Positions 47,104-56,289 are shown, counted from the stretch's first letter. The stretch: DNA of 64,000 nt from Pseudoalteromonas lipolytica (GCF_001306915.1 NZ_LJTC01000001.1:263-64262); one strand, 5' to 3'. Numbers and translations: made by a program. Notes: generated from the sequence alone by a model not told the origin.

Positions 47104-47137
47104 AAAAGAAAAGCGCGTACTATCTCTAGTCGCGCTT
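47104..47137 (-). terminator. terminator of the CsrB-like RNA
   Basis: On the minus strand AGCGCG-ACTA-GAGA-TAGT-A-CGCGCT forms a GC-rich hairpin with one bulged A, followed by TTTTCTTTT. It has no protein gene to serve on this strand, which fits the end of a non-coding RNA. Confidence 0.88.
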
Positions 47138-47584
47138 GCGGAATCTTCTTAATTTTTTGCATCCTGCAATTGAATCTAATCAACTCCCTAAACTTTGCCA
47201 ATCCATGCGATTACACTTTACTTATTGGTTCTGTGTAATATAAGGCAATCCCGCCTTGTTTCCTTGTTAGTCCTTTACATCCTTGCTGGTAATCACTTTA
47301 CCATTCCCTTACGTGCCATCCCGACACTATCCCTTTCTTTGCAAATCCGTTGCGATGCCCTAACGGCCTGTCCTTTATTCCACTTTTTGAACTTCCTGTA
47401 TAACAACATCCTGTTGTTATGCCATTCCACATCATCCTGATGCTGTCCGTAGGTTGTCACTCCATTGCGTTACTCTTCCTGAGCCTGTCCTTGATTCCTT
47501 ATTCTCCTAATGAACCTTATTCCGCGGTATTATGAGTAATGCTTCCTTATCCATCTACTCATTAAGCTTCTTGCTTAGTTGATG
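47104..47584 (-). ncRNA. csrB: CsrB/CsrC-type CsrA-sequestering small RNA
   Basis: The minus-strand transcript of about 480 nt carries about 26 GGA triplets, most within A(A/G)GGA, CAGGAUG or AAGGA contexts. Several sit in the loop of a short hairpin, for example UAACAACAGGAUGUUGUUA (47401-47419, 8-bp stem with GGA loop), CAUCAGGAUGAUG (47430-47442) and AAGGC-GGGAUU-GCCUU (near 47242). This is the hallmark of CsrB-family RNAs, which titrate the translational repressor CsrA. There is no plausible protein gene in the stretch. A TATAAT box lies just upstream and a strong terminator ends it. Assignment to CsrB rather than CsrC or RsmZ is a naming choice. Confidence 0.88.
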
Positions 47585-47590
47585 TAAGTA

Positions 47591-47596
47591 ATTATA
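47591..47596 (-). promoter_or_regulatory. -10 box of the CsrB-like RNA
   Basis: TATAAT on the minus strand, perfect to consensus, about 7 nt before the estimated RNA start. The -35 region at the correct spacing (about 47613-47619) is poor, which suggests dependence on an activator. Confidence 0.7.
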
Positions 47597-47742
47597 GAGA
47601 AATAGGCAAAGCTGAGTAGGTCAAAATCTTACTTAATCTGTTGGTTATTTTATTGTCATTTAATATATTTCATTAAATTTCAGTTGGTTAAGTGTTTTTG
47701 TGCAGTGTTTGCTGGTGCTTTTTACTCAATAACTGCCATGTG

Positions 47743-47760
47743 GGTGAGATATGTCTTACA
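47743..47760 (-). promoter_or_regulatory. GacA/UvrY-type upstream activating site
   Basis: On the minus strand TGTAAGACATATCTCACC matches the TGTAAG-N6-CTTACA consensus of GacA/UvrY/SirA sites at all but two or three positions. It lies about 150 bp upstream of the -10 of the CsrB-like RNA, a typical distance for csrB/rsmZ promoters. Confidence 0.75.
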
Positions 47761-47844
47761 TGCAAATTCCTAAATGGCAGCTATGTTGATTGAAATATAA
47801 GTTTAAACGGGTGCACTTTGCCCTAACTCTAGGTAAAATATTTT

Positions 47845-47861
47845 GATAATTGTTATTATTT
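47845..47861. promoter_or_regulatory. possible Fur box upstream of fbpA
   Basis: GATAATTGTTATTATTT matches the 19-bp Fur consensus at about 12 of 19 positions. It lies just before the ribosome binding site AGGTG of the ferric-iron binding protein gene, a sensible place for iron repression. The match is moderate. Confidence 0.55.
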
Positions 47862-47873
47862 AGGTGCTATAAA

Positions 47874-48878
47874 ATGAAAAAAACAGCCTTAGTATTACTT
47901 AGCGCATTATTAAGCGCGCCTACATTTGCTGCAGATGTAGTAAATATTTACTCGTTTCGTCAACCATTCTTAATTCAGCCTATTTTGGATGATTTCACTA
48001 AACAAACAGGTATTAAAACCAATGTGGTTTTTGCCAAAAAAGGGCTGATTGAACGTGTAAAGCGTGAAGGTAAACATAGCAAGGCTGATTTAGTATTAAC
48101 CTCAAATTTTAGTGCGCTGATTCAATTAGAAGATTTAGGCTTAACGCAATCAATTAATAGTGATGTAGTTAATGCGAATGTGCCAAGTACTTTTCGCGAT
48201 TCCGACGGTCAATGGATAGCACTTACTAAACGTGTACGTAATGTTTACTCTGCAAAAGAGCGCGTTGGTGCGCTTGGTGAGTTAACATACGAAGATTTAG
48301 CGGACCCAAAATACAAAGGTAAGATCTGCACTCGCTCTGGTAAACATCCTTACAATTTAGGTTTAGTTGCTTCTATGGTTGCTCACCATGGCGAAGCAAA
48401 AACTAAGCAATGGCTTGAGGGCGTAAAAGCCAATTTAGCACGTAAACCGCAAGGTAATGACAGAGCGCAAGTCAAAGCCGTAAAAGAAGGTTTATGCGAT
48501 CTGGCGTTAGGCAACAGCTATTATTTTGGCAAAATGATGCAAGATGAGCAGCAAAAATCATGGGCAGAAGCGGTATATATTAACTTCCCTAACCAAACAA
48601 ACCGTGGTTCTCATATCAATGTATCGGGCGTTGTTATGACCCGTTATGCTAAAAACCCTGAAAATGCCTTGAAACTGATTGAGTATATGACCGACAATAA
48701 GGCGCAAAATATGTATGCTTCAGTGAATATGGAATACCCTGTAAAGCAAGGGGTTGCATTATCAGAGATGGTTGCATCATGGGGTGAGTTTAAAGAAGAC
48801 AGTCTACCTCTTGATGAGATCAGCAAATATCGCCCTGTGGCACTGAAGCTGATTGATGAAGTAAAGTTTGATTTATAA
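47874..48878 (+). CDS. fbpA: Fe(III) ABC transporter periplasmic substrate-binding protein
   Basis: A 334-residue ferric-iron binding protein (FbpA/FutA/AfuA family). It has a signal peptide (1-20, TFA|ADV), the N-terminal VVNIYSFRQ strand and the paired iron-ligand tyrosines in GNSYYFGKM near residue 217. The frame is open from 47850, but AGGTG and MKKTALVLL indicate 47874. A Fur-like box overlaps the leader. A hairpin terminator separates it from fbpB, giving excess binding protein relative to permease. Confidence 0.93.
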   Translation: MKKTALVLLSALLSAPTFAADVVNIYSFRQPFLIQPILDDFTKQTGIKTNVVFAKKGLIERVKREGKHSKADLVLTSNFSALIQLEDLGLTQSINSDVVNANVPSTFRDSDGQWIALTKRVRNVYSAKERVGALGELTYEDLADPKYKGKICTRSGKHPYNLGLVASMVAHHGEAKTKQWLEGVKANLARKPQGNDRAQVKAVKEGLCDLALGNSYYFGKMMQDEQQKSWAEAVYINFPNQTNRGSHINVSGVVMTRYAKNPENALKLIEYMTDNKAQNMYASVNMEYPVKQGVALSEMVASWGEFKEDSLPLDEISKYRPVALKLIDEVKFDL

Positions 48879-48907
48879 CGAGAACATTCCTCGTTACACA
48901 ATTTTAT

Positions 48908-48936
48908 AAAAGCTGTTTTTTAACAGCTTTTATTTT
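48908..48936 (+). terminator. intra-operon terminator after fbpA
   Basis: AAAAGCTGTT and AACAGCTTTT form a perfect 10-bp stem with a 4-nt T loop, followed by ATTTT. It probably attenuates transcription into fbpB. Confidence 0.82.
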
Positions 48937-48955
48937 ATCTGGTATTAATCCACTT

Positions 48956-50590
48956 ATGCATGTGAAGTTTTCGCTGTCGCGTTGGCAGCTTATAGCCTGG
49001 CTTATTGGCCTGTTGCTTGTTACGCCATTAGGCTTTTTATTATTTGAATCTCTGCAAGGAGATTCAGATGTATTTCAGCACCTTTTCGATACCGTGCTGT
49101 GGGATTATACCCGTAATACTCTCATACTCATTGCAGGGGTAGGGCTGTTAAGCTGTGTAATAGCATTGCCGTTAGCTTGGTTAACTGCATATTGTGACTT
49201 TCCTGGGCGTAAGCAATTTGAATGGGCGTTAATGCTGCCTTTAGCAATGCCAACTTATCTTATCGCCTACGTGTATACCGACTTACTTGATTATGCAGGG
49301 CCTGTACAGATCGCACTCAGAGACTGGTTTGGTTGGCAATCACCAGACGATTACTGGTTTTTTGATATTCGTACATTGACTGGGGCTATTTTTATGATTG
49401 CCTTGGTACTCTATCCTTACTTATACCTAATTTTTAAAACGGCACTCAGAGAGCAGTCTTTTAAACTAGTGCAAGCTAGTCAACTAATGGGGCTATCACC
49501 ATTACAAAGTTTTTTACGCGTTAGTTTGCCTCTTGGTCGTGGGGCGATTGTGGCAGGGGTTACATTGATCAGTATGGAGGCTATGGCTGATTTTGCTACT
49601 GTTAACTACTTTGCTGTGAGCACACTGACGACCGCTGTTTATGATACATGGCTTGGTTATTACTCATTAACCGCAGCGGCGAAAATCTCAGGTATTATGT
49701 TACTGATTTTGTTTTTAACCATCATGGTTGAGCGCTTTAGTCGTCGCAATCAAGCTGTGTATGAACGTCAGTCAAGCGTAAACAGCGCAACTTTGTATCG
49801 CTTAAAAGGCGGTGCGGCATGGGCTGCAAGCTTGGCTTGCACCGTTGTGCTGGTATTGGCTTTTATTCTGCCGGTTGGAGTATTAGTTAAATATGCCATT
49901 GTCTATGCAGATGAAGCATGGAATGGGGCATTCTTTAATTACGCTTGGCAAAGCTTTAAAGTGGCTGTAGTGGTGAGCATTGCAACTATCCTATTGAGTT
50001 TATTGGTATTGTTTTATCAACGCATTGCGAAGCAAGCTTACCCTTTGATCCCTGGGCGTTTAGCAAGTACTGGCTATGCCTTACCTGGTACTGTATTAGC
50101 GATTGCTGTATTGCTCCCATTAACTCAGCTAGATGATGCATTAAATAATTGGCTTGAGCCTTTTGGTCTATCACCAGGGTTACTTTTAAGCGGTACTTTA
50201 TTTGCGATGATTTTTGCTTATGTTGTACGTTTTTATGCGATTGCGCATGGCGCGCTTGAAAGCAGTTTTTTACGTATTAGCCCATCACTTGATATGGCCA
50301 GCCAATCAATGGGCAAAGGGCCCATGCAAACCCTTTGGCGAGTACATTTACCGCTATTAAAACGCGGTATTTTAACAGCTGGTTTGTTAGTGTTTATTGA
50401 GTGCATGAAAGAGTTACCTGCAGCTCTATTACTCAGACCTTTTAATTTTGAAACCCTAGCAACTCATGTTTTTCAATATGTTAGTGATGAGCAATTGGAG
50501 CTTGCGTCAATTTCAGCCTTGTTTATCGTGTTAGTTGGGTTAATCCCTTTGTATTTCGTTAATCGTTCGATGGAGCAAAATCACTCATGA
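48956..50590 (+). CDS. fbpB: Fe(III) ABC transporter permease (fused two-domain)
   Basis: A 544-residue permease made of two BPD_transp_1 halves (about 1-265 and 285-540), with about twelve helices in total. EAA-like loops are visible as ASQLMGLSPLQSFLRVSLPLGRG in the first half and ASQSMGKGPMQTLWRVHLPLLKRG in the second half (cited as spans near residues 178 and 443). This two-in-one layout is typical of FbpB/AfuB. It overlaps fbpC by 4 nt (ATGA). Confidence 0.93.
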   Translation: MHVKFSLSRWQLIAWLIGLLLVTPLGFLLFESLQGDSDVFQHLFDTVLWDYTRNTLILIAGVGLLSCVIALPLAWLTAYCDFPGRKQFEWALMLPLAMPTYLIAYVYTDLLDYAGPVQIALRDWFGWQSPDDYWFFDIRTLTGAIFMIALVLYPYLYLIFKTALREQSFKLVQASQLMGLSPLQSFLRVSLPLGRGAIVAGVTLISMEAMADFATVNYFAVSTLTTAVYDTWLGYYSLTAAAKISGIMLLILFLTIMVERFSRRNQAVYERQSSVNSATLYRLKGGAAWAASLACTVVLVLAFILPVGVLVKYAIVYADEAWNGAFFNYAWQSFKVAVVVSIATILLSLLVLFYQRIAKQAYPLIPGRLASTGYALPGTVLAIAVLLPLTQLDDALNNWLEPFGLSPGLLLSGTLFAMIFAYVVRFYAIAHGALESSFLRISPSLDMASQSMGKGPMQTLWRVHLPLLKRGILTAGLLVFIECMKELPAALLLRPFNFETLATHVFQYVSDEQLELASISALFIVLVGLIPLYFVNRSMEQNHS

Positions 50591-51630
50591 GTCATTTGAT
50601 AATTAAAGACTTAGCTTATCAGTACAATGCGACTCAGGTGTTGAGTGAACTAAACCTCAATGTTGAACAAGATGAAATCGTCTGTTTGCTTGGCGCAAGT
50701 GGCTGCGGCAAAACCACCACCTTAAAGGCAATTGCCGGGATTTTACAGCCTGATCAAGGCTATATGAGTATTGATTCAAAAGTGGTCAACGATAGTGGGC
50801 TGTTTGTTGCACCGGAAAAACGTAATATTGGCATGATGTTCCAAGACTATGCGCTGTTTCCTCATTTAACGGTAAGCGACAACATTGCGTTTGGTCTTAG
50901 CAATATGAGCAAAGCGCAAAAGCGAGAGCGTGTAGGTGAAATGCTTAGCCTTGTTAAACTCGATGGTTGTGCACAGCGATATCCGCACCAGCTTTCTGGT
51001 GGCCAACAGCAACGTGTGGCAATAGCCCGTGCACTTGCTTACAAACCAAGTTTATTATTACTTGATGAGCCATTTTCGAATATTGATACACAAGTGCGTT
51101 TTGAGCTTATTGCCGATATACGCCGCATTATTAAAGCTCAGCAGGTTTCTGCGGTATTTGTTACTCACTCAAAGGAAGAAGCTTTCGCATTTGCTGACAC
51201 GCTTGCGGTTATGCATGGTGGAAAAATAGCCCAACAAGGCTCTCCTGAGCAGTTATTTAGTCAACCTAACTCAAAGGTGGTTGCAGAGTTTCTTGGTACG
51301 GGCATATACTTAACGGCAAAAGTATTAACGCCAACTGAATACGAAACGGCGTTTGGTGTGGTTCACTCATTGACACCGAACAATGCAGATTGTCAGCAAG
51401 GTCAAGTGTATATAAGACCGCACCATATTCAGTTGTGTGAAGCTGCGCACAGTGACGCAAACAGTTTAACTATTTTGCACAGGCGCTTTATCGGTACGCG
51501 TTATGTATATCGAATTAATATTGCAGGGCAAGAGTGTGAAGTTGCTGCAGAGCAAGACCGCGTGTTAGCTGTTGAGCAACCTGTAAAAATAAAAATAATG
51601 CCGCACACAGTCAATTTTTTTCATGATTAG
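50587..51630 (+). CDS. fbpC: Fe(III) ABC transporter ATP-binding protein
   Basis: A 347-residue ATPase. Walker A is GASGCGKTT (residues 37-45), the Q-loop is [10 protein letters not shown], the signature is LSGGQQQR near 137, and Walker B is [12 protein letters not shown]. The H-loop is VTHSKEEA. The C-terminal TOBE-like domain (about 240-347) includes IRPHHIQL. Translation is coupled to fbpB by the ATGA overlap. It completes the importer with FbpA and FbpB. Confidence 0.94.
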   Translation: MSHLIIKDLAYQYNATQVLSELNLNVEQDEIVCLLGASGCGKTTTLKAIAGILQPDQGYMSIDSKVVNDSGLFVAPEKRNIGMMFQDYALFPHLTVSDNIAFGLSNMSKAQKRERVGEMLSLVKLDGCAQRYPHQLSGGQQQRVAIARALAYKPSLLLLDEPFSNIDTQVRFELIADIRRIIKAQQVSAVFVTHSKEEAFAFADTLAVMHGGKIAQQGSPEQLFSQPNSKVVAEFLGTGIYLTAKVLTPTEYETAFGVVHSLTPNNADCQQGQVYIRPHHIQLCEAAHSDANSLTILHRRFIGTRYVYRINIAGQECEVAAEQDRVLAVEQPVKIKIMPHTVNFFHD

Positions 51631-51691
51631 TAATAAATAACAATCTTGAATCCTTGGCTTTGTGCAAATAACGAGAAGCTAAGGATTCACT

Positions 51692-52591
51692 ATGGCGCAA
51701 GCGCAATCTGGGATTTGTGCTGAAGCAAACTTACATGGTTTGCACCTGTTTTTTAATGTTTACGATGGCCACGATGAGTCATTACGTAAAAAACTAAAAC
51801 GCGTTAGCGTCATTCAAGATGAGTTTGCTGATCAGTTCTCAGAAGCCATGCTATCGTGCGTGGTTGCCCTTGGTGCTCAGTATTGGCCGCATATCTTGCC
51901 CGAGTTTATTCCTAGTCAATTGCAAAGCTTTCCGAATGTAACTCACAGTGATCATGTGATGAGTGCCCAGCCATTTGATTTGTTTGTACAAATTCGCTCA
52001 GACCGTGAAGATGTAAACCATCTATTTGCCCTGCAAATCCTAAAATTATTAACACCGGATGTTGAGCTGGTGGAGCAGGTCCGTAATTTTCGGTTTTTAG
52101 ATGGACGTGATTTTAACGGCTTTATTTATGCAGGCGATACACCTCATGGCCGTCAAAAGCGTAGTACAGCACTTATCGATAAACCGGGGCACTTTGAAGA
52201 TCAAGGCAGCTATATTCATGTTCAGCGCTTTGTGCATGATTTGAGTGTCTGGCAGCATTTATCGCTGTCTGAGCAAGAGCAAATCATGGGGCGCACGCGT
52301 CTAGATAATACCTTGATTGTGCCTGCTGTAGAAACCAGTCATGCGGTACGTAGTGAATTAAAAGATGAGCATGGCCAGCCACTATTGCTAAACCAAAGCA
52401 TGCCATTTGGTGATGTGCATAAGCAGGGAATTTTAATGGTTTCGTGTGCTGCGCAAGGGGATGCGTTTGAGCAGGTATTAAAGAGTCGCTTGGGGCAGGG
52501 CGATTGCTATGATCATTGGCTCGATTTTACTCAAGCCGATATGGGATCTGCGTTTTTCGCCCCGTCAGTAAACTTCTTAAAGCAGCTTTAA
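51692..52591 (+). CDS. DyP-type peroxidase family protein with altered distal haem pocket
   Basis: A 299-residue cytoplasmic (no signal peptide) ferredoxin-fold protein of the YfeX/DyP group. Family landmarks are [10 protein letters not shown] near residue 135, [12 protein letters not shown] near 200, SHAVRSE with the likely proximal haem ligand His217, MPFGD near 240 and [18 protein letters not shown] at the end. The DyP GFxDG motif reads GFIYA (143-147), and the RxN-MPFG motif reads NQS-MPFG (234-240). The catalytic Asp, Arg and Asn are therefore all replaced. It lies 61 bp after fbpC and may be iron-regulated with it. Its 3' end overlaps argR by 4 bp. It may be a haem protein without classical peroxidase activity. 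Confidence 0.85.
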   Translation: MAQAQSGICAEANLHGLHLFFNVYDGHDESLRKKLKRVSVIQDEFADQFSEAMLSCVVALGAQYWPHILPEFIPSQLQSFPNVTHSDHVMSAQPFDLFVQIRSDREDVNHLFALQILKLLTPDVELVEQVRNFRFLDGRDFNGFIYAGDTPHGRQKRSTALIDKPGHFEDQGSYIHVQRFVHDLSVWQHLSLSEQEQIMGRTRLDNTLIVPAVETSHAVRSELKDEHGQPLLLNQSMPFGDVHKQGILMVSCAAQGDAFEQVLKSRLGQGDCYDHWLDFTQADMGSAFFAPSVNFLKQL

Positions 52592-53055
52592 ACGGTATCG
52601 AATAAAGTGCGTACGCGATCAAGCGTCACATCGATTTCAGAAATCTTCGCAGGGGCGATAAAAATAGTGTCGTCGCCTGCAATAGTGCCTAGTACGCCAT
52701 CTGCTTTACCGAGTGAATCAAGTAAACGAGCAATTAATTGTGCTGCGCCTGGACTGGTGCGAATAATGATCATCATTTCGTTATGCATAATATCAATAAC
52801 AAGCTGACGCAGTGGGCTTTTCGCTGTTGGCACACCCATTTCAGCCGGTAAGCAATAGACCATTTCTTGTTTTGCATTACGAGTACGTACCGCACCAAAT
52901 TTGCTTAACATGCGAGATACTTTACTTTGACTAATATTATCAAAGCCTTGCTCTTTTAATGCTTCGACAATCTCACCTTGTGAACCGAAGTTTTCTTCTT
53001 TTAATAGCGCTTTAAACGCTTTGATCAGTGCTTCTTGTTTGTCTTGTGGTTGCAT
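52588..53055 (-). CDS. argR: arginine repressor ArgR
   Basis: A 155-residue hexameric arginine-dependent regulator. The N-terminal winged helix (about 1-70) has [14 protein letters not shown] and [16 protein letters not shown], and the C-terminal arginine-binding domain (about 80-155) has [15 protein letters not shown] and [14 protein letters not shown] near-perfect ARG box lies in the divergent argR/mdh promoter, so autoregulation is likely. argR divergent from mdh is the classical arrangement. Confidence 0.96.
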   Translation of the reverse strand: MQPQDKQEALIKAFKALLKEENFGSQGEIVEALKEQGFDNISQSKVSRMLSKFGAVRTRNAKQEMVYCLPAEMGVPTAKSPLRQLVIDIMHNEMMIIIRTSPGAAQLIARLLDSLGKADGVLGTIAGDDTIFIAPAKISEIDVTLDRVRTLFDTV

Positions 53056-53079
53056 GTTGCCGTTTCTTTATTCATAAAA

Positions 53080-53116
53080 TGTAGGGTAATTCTACACAAC
53101 TCTGCATATTTATGCA
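53080..53116. promoter_or_regulatory. ARG box(es) between argR and mdh
   Basis: TGCATATTTATGCA (53103-53116) is a perfect palindrome matching the ARG-box core. An adjacent weaker palindrome TGTAGGGTAATTCTACA (53080-53096) may be the second box of the usual tandem pair. Confidence 0.75.
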
Positions 53117-53280
53117 GTATTAGTTTACAAAGTCGTCCAAAATGCTGTGTCTTTACAGCCAAGTTTACAACTATGGTCGAAATTATACGCGAAATAAGCA
53201 GGATAAATTTGTTTTTAGTCGCTAATTTCATTATCTTTAGGGCCACAAATATTTCCTACCTCAAATTACGGAGAATTCCA

Positions 53281-54216
53281 ATGAAAGTTGCTGTTTTAGG
53301 CGCAGCTGGCGGTATCGGCCAAGCATTGTCTTTATTATTAAAAACAAGTTTACCTGCAGGTTCTGAATTATCGTTATACGATGTTGCCCCTGTTGTTCCT
53401 GGTGTAGCGGTTGATCTTTCTCACATCCCAACAGACGTTAAAGTTGAAGGTTTTGGTGCTGACAGCTTAGACGCAGCATTAGCTGGTTGTGATATCGTTC
53501 TTATCCCAGCGGGTATGCCACGTAAGCCAGGCATGGACCGTGCGGACCTTTTCAACGTAAACGCAGGTATCATCAAAACATTAGCTGAAGGCATCGTTAA
53601 AAACTGTCCTAAAGCGTTAGTAGGTATCATCACTAACCCAGTAAACGGCACTGTGCCAATCGTTGCTGAAGTATTCAAAAAAGCGGGTACTTACGATGCA
53701 GGCCGTGTATTCGGTATCACAACGCTTGACGTGATCCGTTCAGAAGCATTTGTTGCTGAACTTAAAGGTTTAAGCGCAACTGACGTTAAAGTTCCAGTGA
53801 TCGGCGGTCACTCAGGTACGACAATCCTTCCTCTTCTATCTCAAGTTGAAGGTGTTACTTTCACTGACGAAGAAGTTGCGGCATTAACTCCACGTATCCA
53901 AAACGCAGGTACTGAAGTTGTTAACGCTAAAGCGGGTGGCGGTTCAGCGACTCTTTCTATGGGTGCTGCAGCAGCACGCTTCTGTATGTCTTTAGTTAAA
54001 GGCTTACAAGGTGAAGAAGTAGTTGATTACGCATACGTTGCAGTTGAAAACGGTGACGCAGCATACTTCGCACACCCAGTTCGTCTAGGTAAAAACGGCG
54101 TTGAAGAAATCCTTTCTTACGGTGAGTTAAGTGCATTCGAAGAGCAAGCTAAAAACGACATGCTAGCTACACTTAACAAAGACATCCAAGAAGGTGTTGA
54201 TTTCATCAACGGTTAA
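53281..54216 (+). CDS. mdh: malate dehydrogenase
   Basis: A 311-residue NAD-dependent TCA-cycle enzyme. It has the Rossmann motif [11 protein letters not shown] (residues 7-17), the substrate arginines in [13 protein letters not shown] near 80, and the catalytic GGHSGTT His near 177. The frame is open far upstream (to 53035), but the ATG at 53281 with GGAGAATTCCA before it gives the normal length. It is followed by a bidirectional terminator shared with ispB. Confidence 0.98.
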   Translation: MKVAVLGAAGGIGQALSLLLKTSLPAGSELSLYDVAPVVPGVAVDLSHIPTDVKVEGFGADSLDAALAGCDIVLIPAGMPRKPGMDRADLFNVNAGIIKTLAEGIVKNCPKALVGIITNPVNGTVPIVAEVFKKAGTYDAGRVFGITTLDVIRSEAFVAELKGLSATDVKVPVIGGHSGTTILPLLSQVEGVTFTDEEVAALTPRIQNAGTEVVNAKAGGGSATLSMGAAAARFCMSLVKGLQGEEVVDYAYVAVENGDAAYFAHPVRLGKNGVEEILSYGELSAFEEQAKNDMLATLNKDIQEGVDFING

Positions 54217-54260
54217 TTCCGACAGATGATAGGCGATTTTTTAAATCGCCGAAAACAAAA

Positions 54261-54284
54261 AAGCCTGCAAATGCAGGCTTTTTT
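54261..54284. terminator. bidirectional terminator between mdh and ispB
   Basis: AAGCCTGCA and TGCAGGCTT form a stem with a short loop and flanking A/T runs on both strands. Confidence 0.9.
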
Positions 54285-54305
54285 AATGGCTCGAATAAAT
54301 AGTGT

Positions 54306-55277
54306 TTAGTGATCGCGGGCAACGGCGATACGGGCCAAACTCTCTAAGGCTTGTTTGTACGGTGTATCTGGTAAGAACGCAATACAAGCAATTGCTTTGT
54401 CAGCTTCTTGCTCAGCTTTTTGCATTGCAAACTCAAGGGCTTTAGTGTCAGCTAATGCCGCTAGAATGCTTTCTAAATGGTCCATACCATTACCAAGCTC
54501 AATTGCTTCACGTACTAGCTTAACTTGCTCTGGTGTGCCTTTTTGCATTGCGTAGATAAGCGGTAGGGTAGGTTTACCTTCAGCTAAATCATCGCCAATG
54601 TTTTTACCAAGTTGCTCGGCATCAGCGTTGTAATCAAGTACATCATCCACTAATTGGAATGCAGTGCCAAGATGCATACCGTATAAGTTTAATGCTTCAA
54701 GGGTTTGTTTGTCTTGCTCGGTAATAATTGCAGCAAGGCCGGTTGCAGCTTCGAACAATTTTGCCGTTTTGCTGTAAATAACCTGCATATAGCTTTGTTC
54801 TGTGGTGTCAGGGTCATTACAGTTCATTAGCTGTAATACTTCACCTTCAGCGATGACATTGGTTGCATCCGCTAAAATTTGCATGATTGGCATTTTACCT
54901 AGGCCAACCATAAGCTGAAATGAACGTGTATAGATAAAGTCACCGACCAAAACGCTCGCTGCATTACCAAACTCTGCGTTGGCTGTAGGCGTACCACGGC
55001 GCAAATGTGACTCGTCGACAACGTCGTCATGCAATAAAGTGGCGGTATGAATAAATTCGATGATAGTGGCAAGCGTAATATGGTCTTTGCCCTCATAACC
55101 AAGTGCTTTTGCCGCTAAAATGGCCAACATAGGACGAACGCGTTTACCGCCACTGTTTACTATGTATAAACCGAGTTGGTTAACCAATGCGACATCTGAG
55201 CGCATTTGGGCATGTATAAGTTGATTGACGTCATCCATTTCATTTTCGATTAACGTCTGGATAGCTTTTATATCCAT
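54306..55277 (-). CDS. ispB: octaprenyl diphosphate synthase
   Basis: A 323-residue trans-prenyltransferase making the ubiquinone side chain. The first aspartate-rich motif is LLHDDVVDE near residue 84 and the second is FQLVDDVLDY near 211. GGKRVRP near 45 is conserved. An in-frame TTG 15 nt upstream is possible, but GGAG lies 4 nt before the ATG at 55277. It is divergent from rplU, as in E. coli. Confidence 0.96.
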   Translation of the reverse strand: MDIKAIQTLIENEMDDVNQLIHAQMRSDVALVNQLGLYIVNSGGKRVRPMLAILAAKALGYEGKDHITLATIIEFIHTATLLHDDVVDESHLRRGTPTANAEFGNAASVLVGDFIYTRSFQLMVGLGKMPIMQILADATNVIAEGEVLQLMNCNDPDTTEQSYMQVIYSKTAKLFEAATGLAAIITEQDKQTLEALNLYGMHLGTAFQLVDDVLDYNADAEQLGKNIGDDLAEGKPTLPLIYAMQKGTPEQVKLVREAIELGNGMDHLESILAALADTKALEFAMQKAEQEADKAIACIAFLPDTPYKQALESLARIAVARDH

Positions 55278-55687
55278 TGATCTCCGAGCCAATATTTATG
55301 GGTATACGGGGCTGATTGTACAACAAAAAAAGCGCTTGCTCGATATTTTGTGATGATTCAGTAAAAAAACACTGTAAAGTTTTTTATTTGAGATCAATTT
55401 TGCCAAGATAAATTTATAACCTTGATTAATAAGTGATCAGCTTTTTGAATTTTAAAGGTGCCTATTATTAGCGTAATTTAATTGTCATGAGATCGTAAAA
55501 ACCGCTTGGCATGTGGTGTTTTTAGGATAGAATAGGGGAAAATATTGAATTGCTCTCAATGCAGCTATTTTTTATTCATTTTATCGAAAAAGAGGCTTGC
55601 TAGTTTTTGCACATTAGCGTAAACTTCGCGCCCTATTGAAGAATATTTTAGTTGCGTCGATTTGAGGGCGCACAGACGGAGTTAATT
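55278..55687. other. ispB-rplU divergent promoter region
   Basis: About 410 bp without a gene. A good sigma-70 promoter for rplU lies at 55597-55625. The remainder is AT-rich with no clear operator. Confidence 0.6.
55597..55625 (+). promoter_or_regulatory. rplU-rpmA promoter
   Basis: TTGCTA, a 17-bp spacer and TAAACT, followed by a GC-rich discriminator CGCGCCC. Such discriminators are typical of stringently controlled ribosomal promoters. Confidence 0.7.
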
Positions 55688-55999
55688 ATGTACGCGGTTT
55701 TCCAAAGTGGTGGTAAACAGCACCGTGTGACTGAAGGTCAAACAATTCGTCTTGAGAAATTAGACGTTGAAACTGGTGCAGCAGTTGAATTTGATTCAGT
55801 ACTTTTAGTTGCTGATGGTGAGAAAATCGAGATCGGTGTACCGTTCGTAAACGGTGGTAAAGTAACAGCTGAGGTTGTTTCACACGGTCGCGGTGAGAAA
55901 GTTAAGATTGTTAAATTTAGACGTCGTAAGCATTCTCGTAAGCAAATGGGCCATCGTCAATGGTTCACTGAAGTTAAAATCACTGGCATTAGCGCTTAA
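55688..55999 (+). CDS. rplU: 50S ribosomal protein L21
   Basis: A 103-residue ribosomal protein. The N-terminus [14 protein letters not shown] and the C-terminal basic block [16 protein letters not shown] are diagnostic. An upstream extension of the frame to 55652 is rejected because GGAGTTAATT directly precedes the ATG at 55688. rpmA follows after 16 nt. Confidence 0.98.
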   Translation: MYAVFQSGGKQHRVTEGQTIRLEKLDVETGAAVEFDSVLLVADGEKIEIGVPFVNGGKVTAEVVSHGRGEKVKIVKFRRRKHSRKQMGHRQWFTEVKITGISA

Positions 56000-56015
56000 T
56001 TAGAGGTACTGAGAA

Positions 56016-56273
56016 ATGGCACATAAAAAAGCAGCTGGTAGTACTCGTAACGGTCGCGATTCAGAAAGCAAACGCCTAGGTGTTAAGCGTTTTGGTGGTG
56101 AATCAGTTCTAGCGGGTAGCATCATTGTTCGTCAACGTGGTACTCGTTTCCACGCTGGCGCAAACGTAGGTATCGGTAAAGACCACACTATCTTCGCAAA
56201 AGCAGATGGTAAAGTTCAATTCGAACAGAAAGGTCCTTTAAACCGTAAATACGTAAATATCGTAGCTGAATAA
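56016..56273 (+). CDS. rpmA: 50S ribosomal protein L27
   Basis: An 85-residue protein with the conserved N-terminus [17 protein letters not shown] and the [10 protein letters not shown] block. Its N-terminal arm reaches the peptidyl-transferase centre. It starts 16 nt after rplU and is closed by a strong terminator. Confidence 0.98.
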   Translation: MAHKKAAGSTRNGRDSESKRLGVKRFGGESVLAGSIIVRQRGTRFHAGANVGIGKDHTIFAKADGKVQFEQKGPLNRKYVNIVAE

Positions 56274-56289
56274 TCATCTCGATATTTGA

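Noticed and set aside
47195..47440. An 81-codon plus-strand frame in the tapT-fbpA gap
   Set aside because: It lies antisense to the CsrB-like RNA, is rich in residues generated by the repeated TCC complement of GGA motifs, and has no ribosome binding site.
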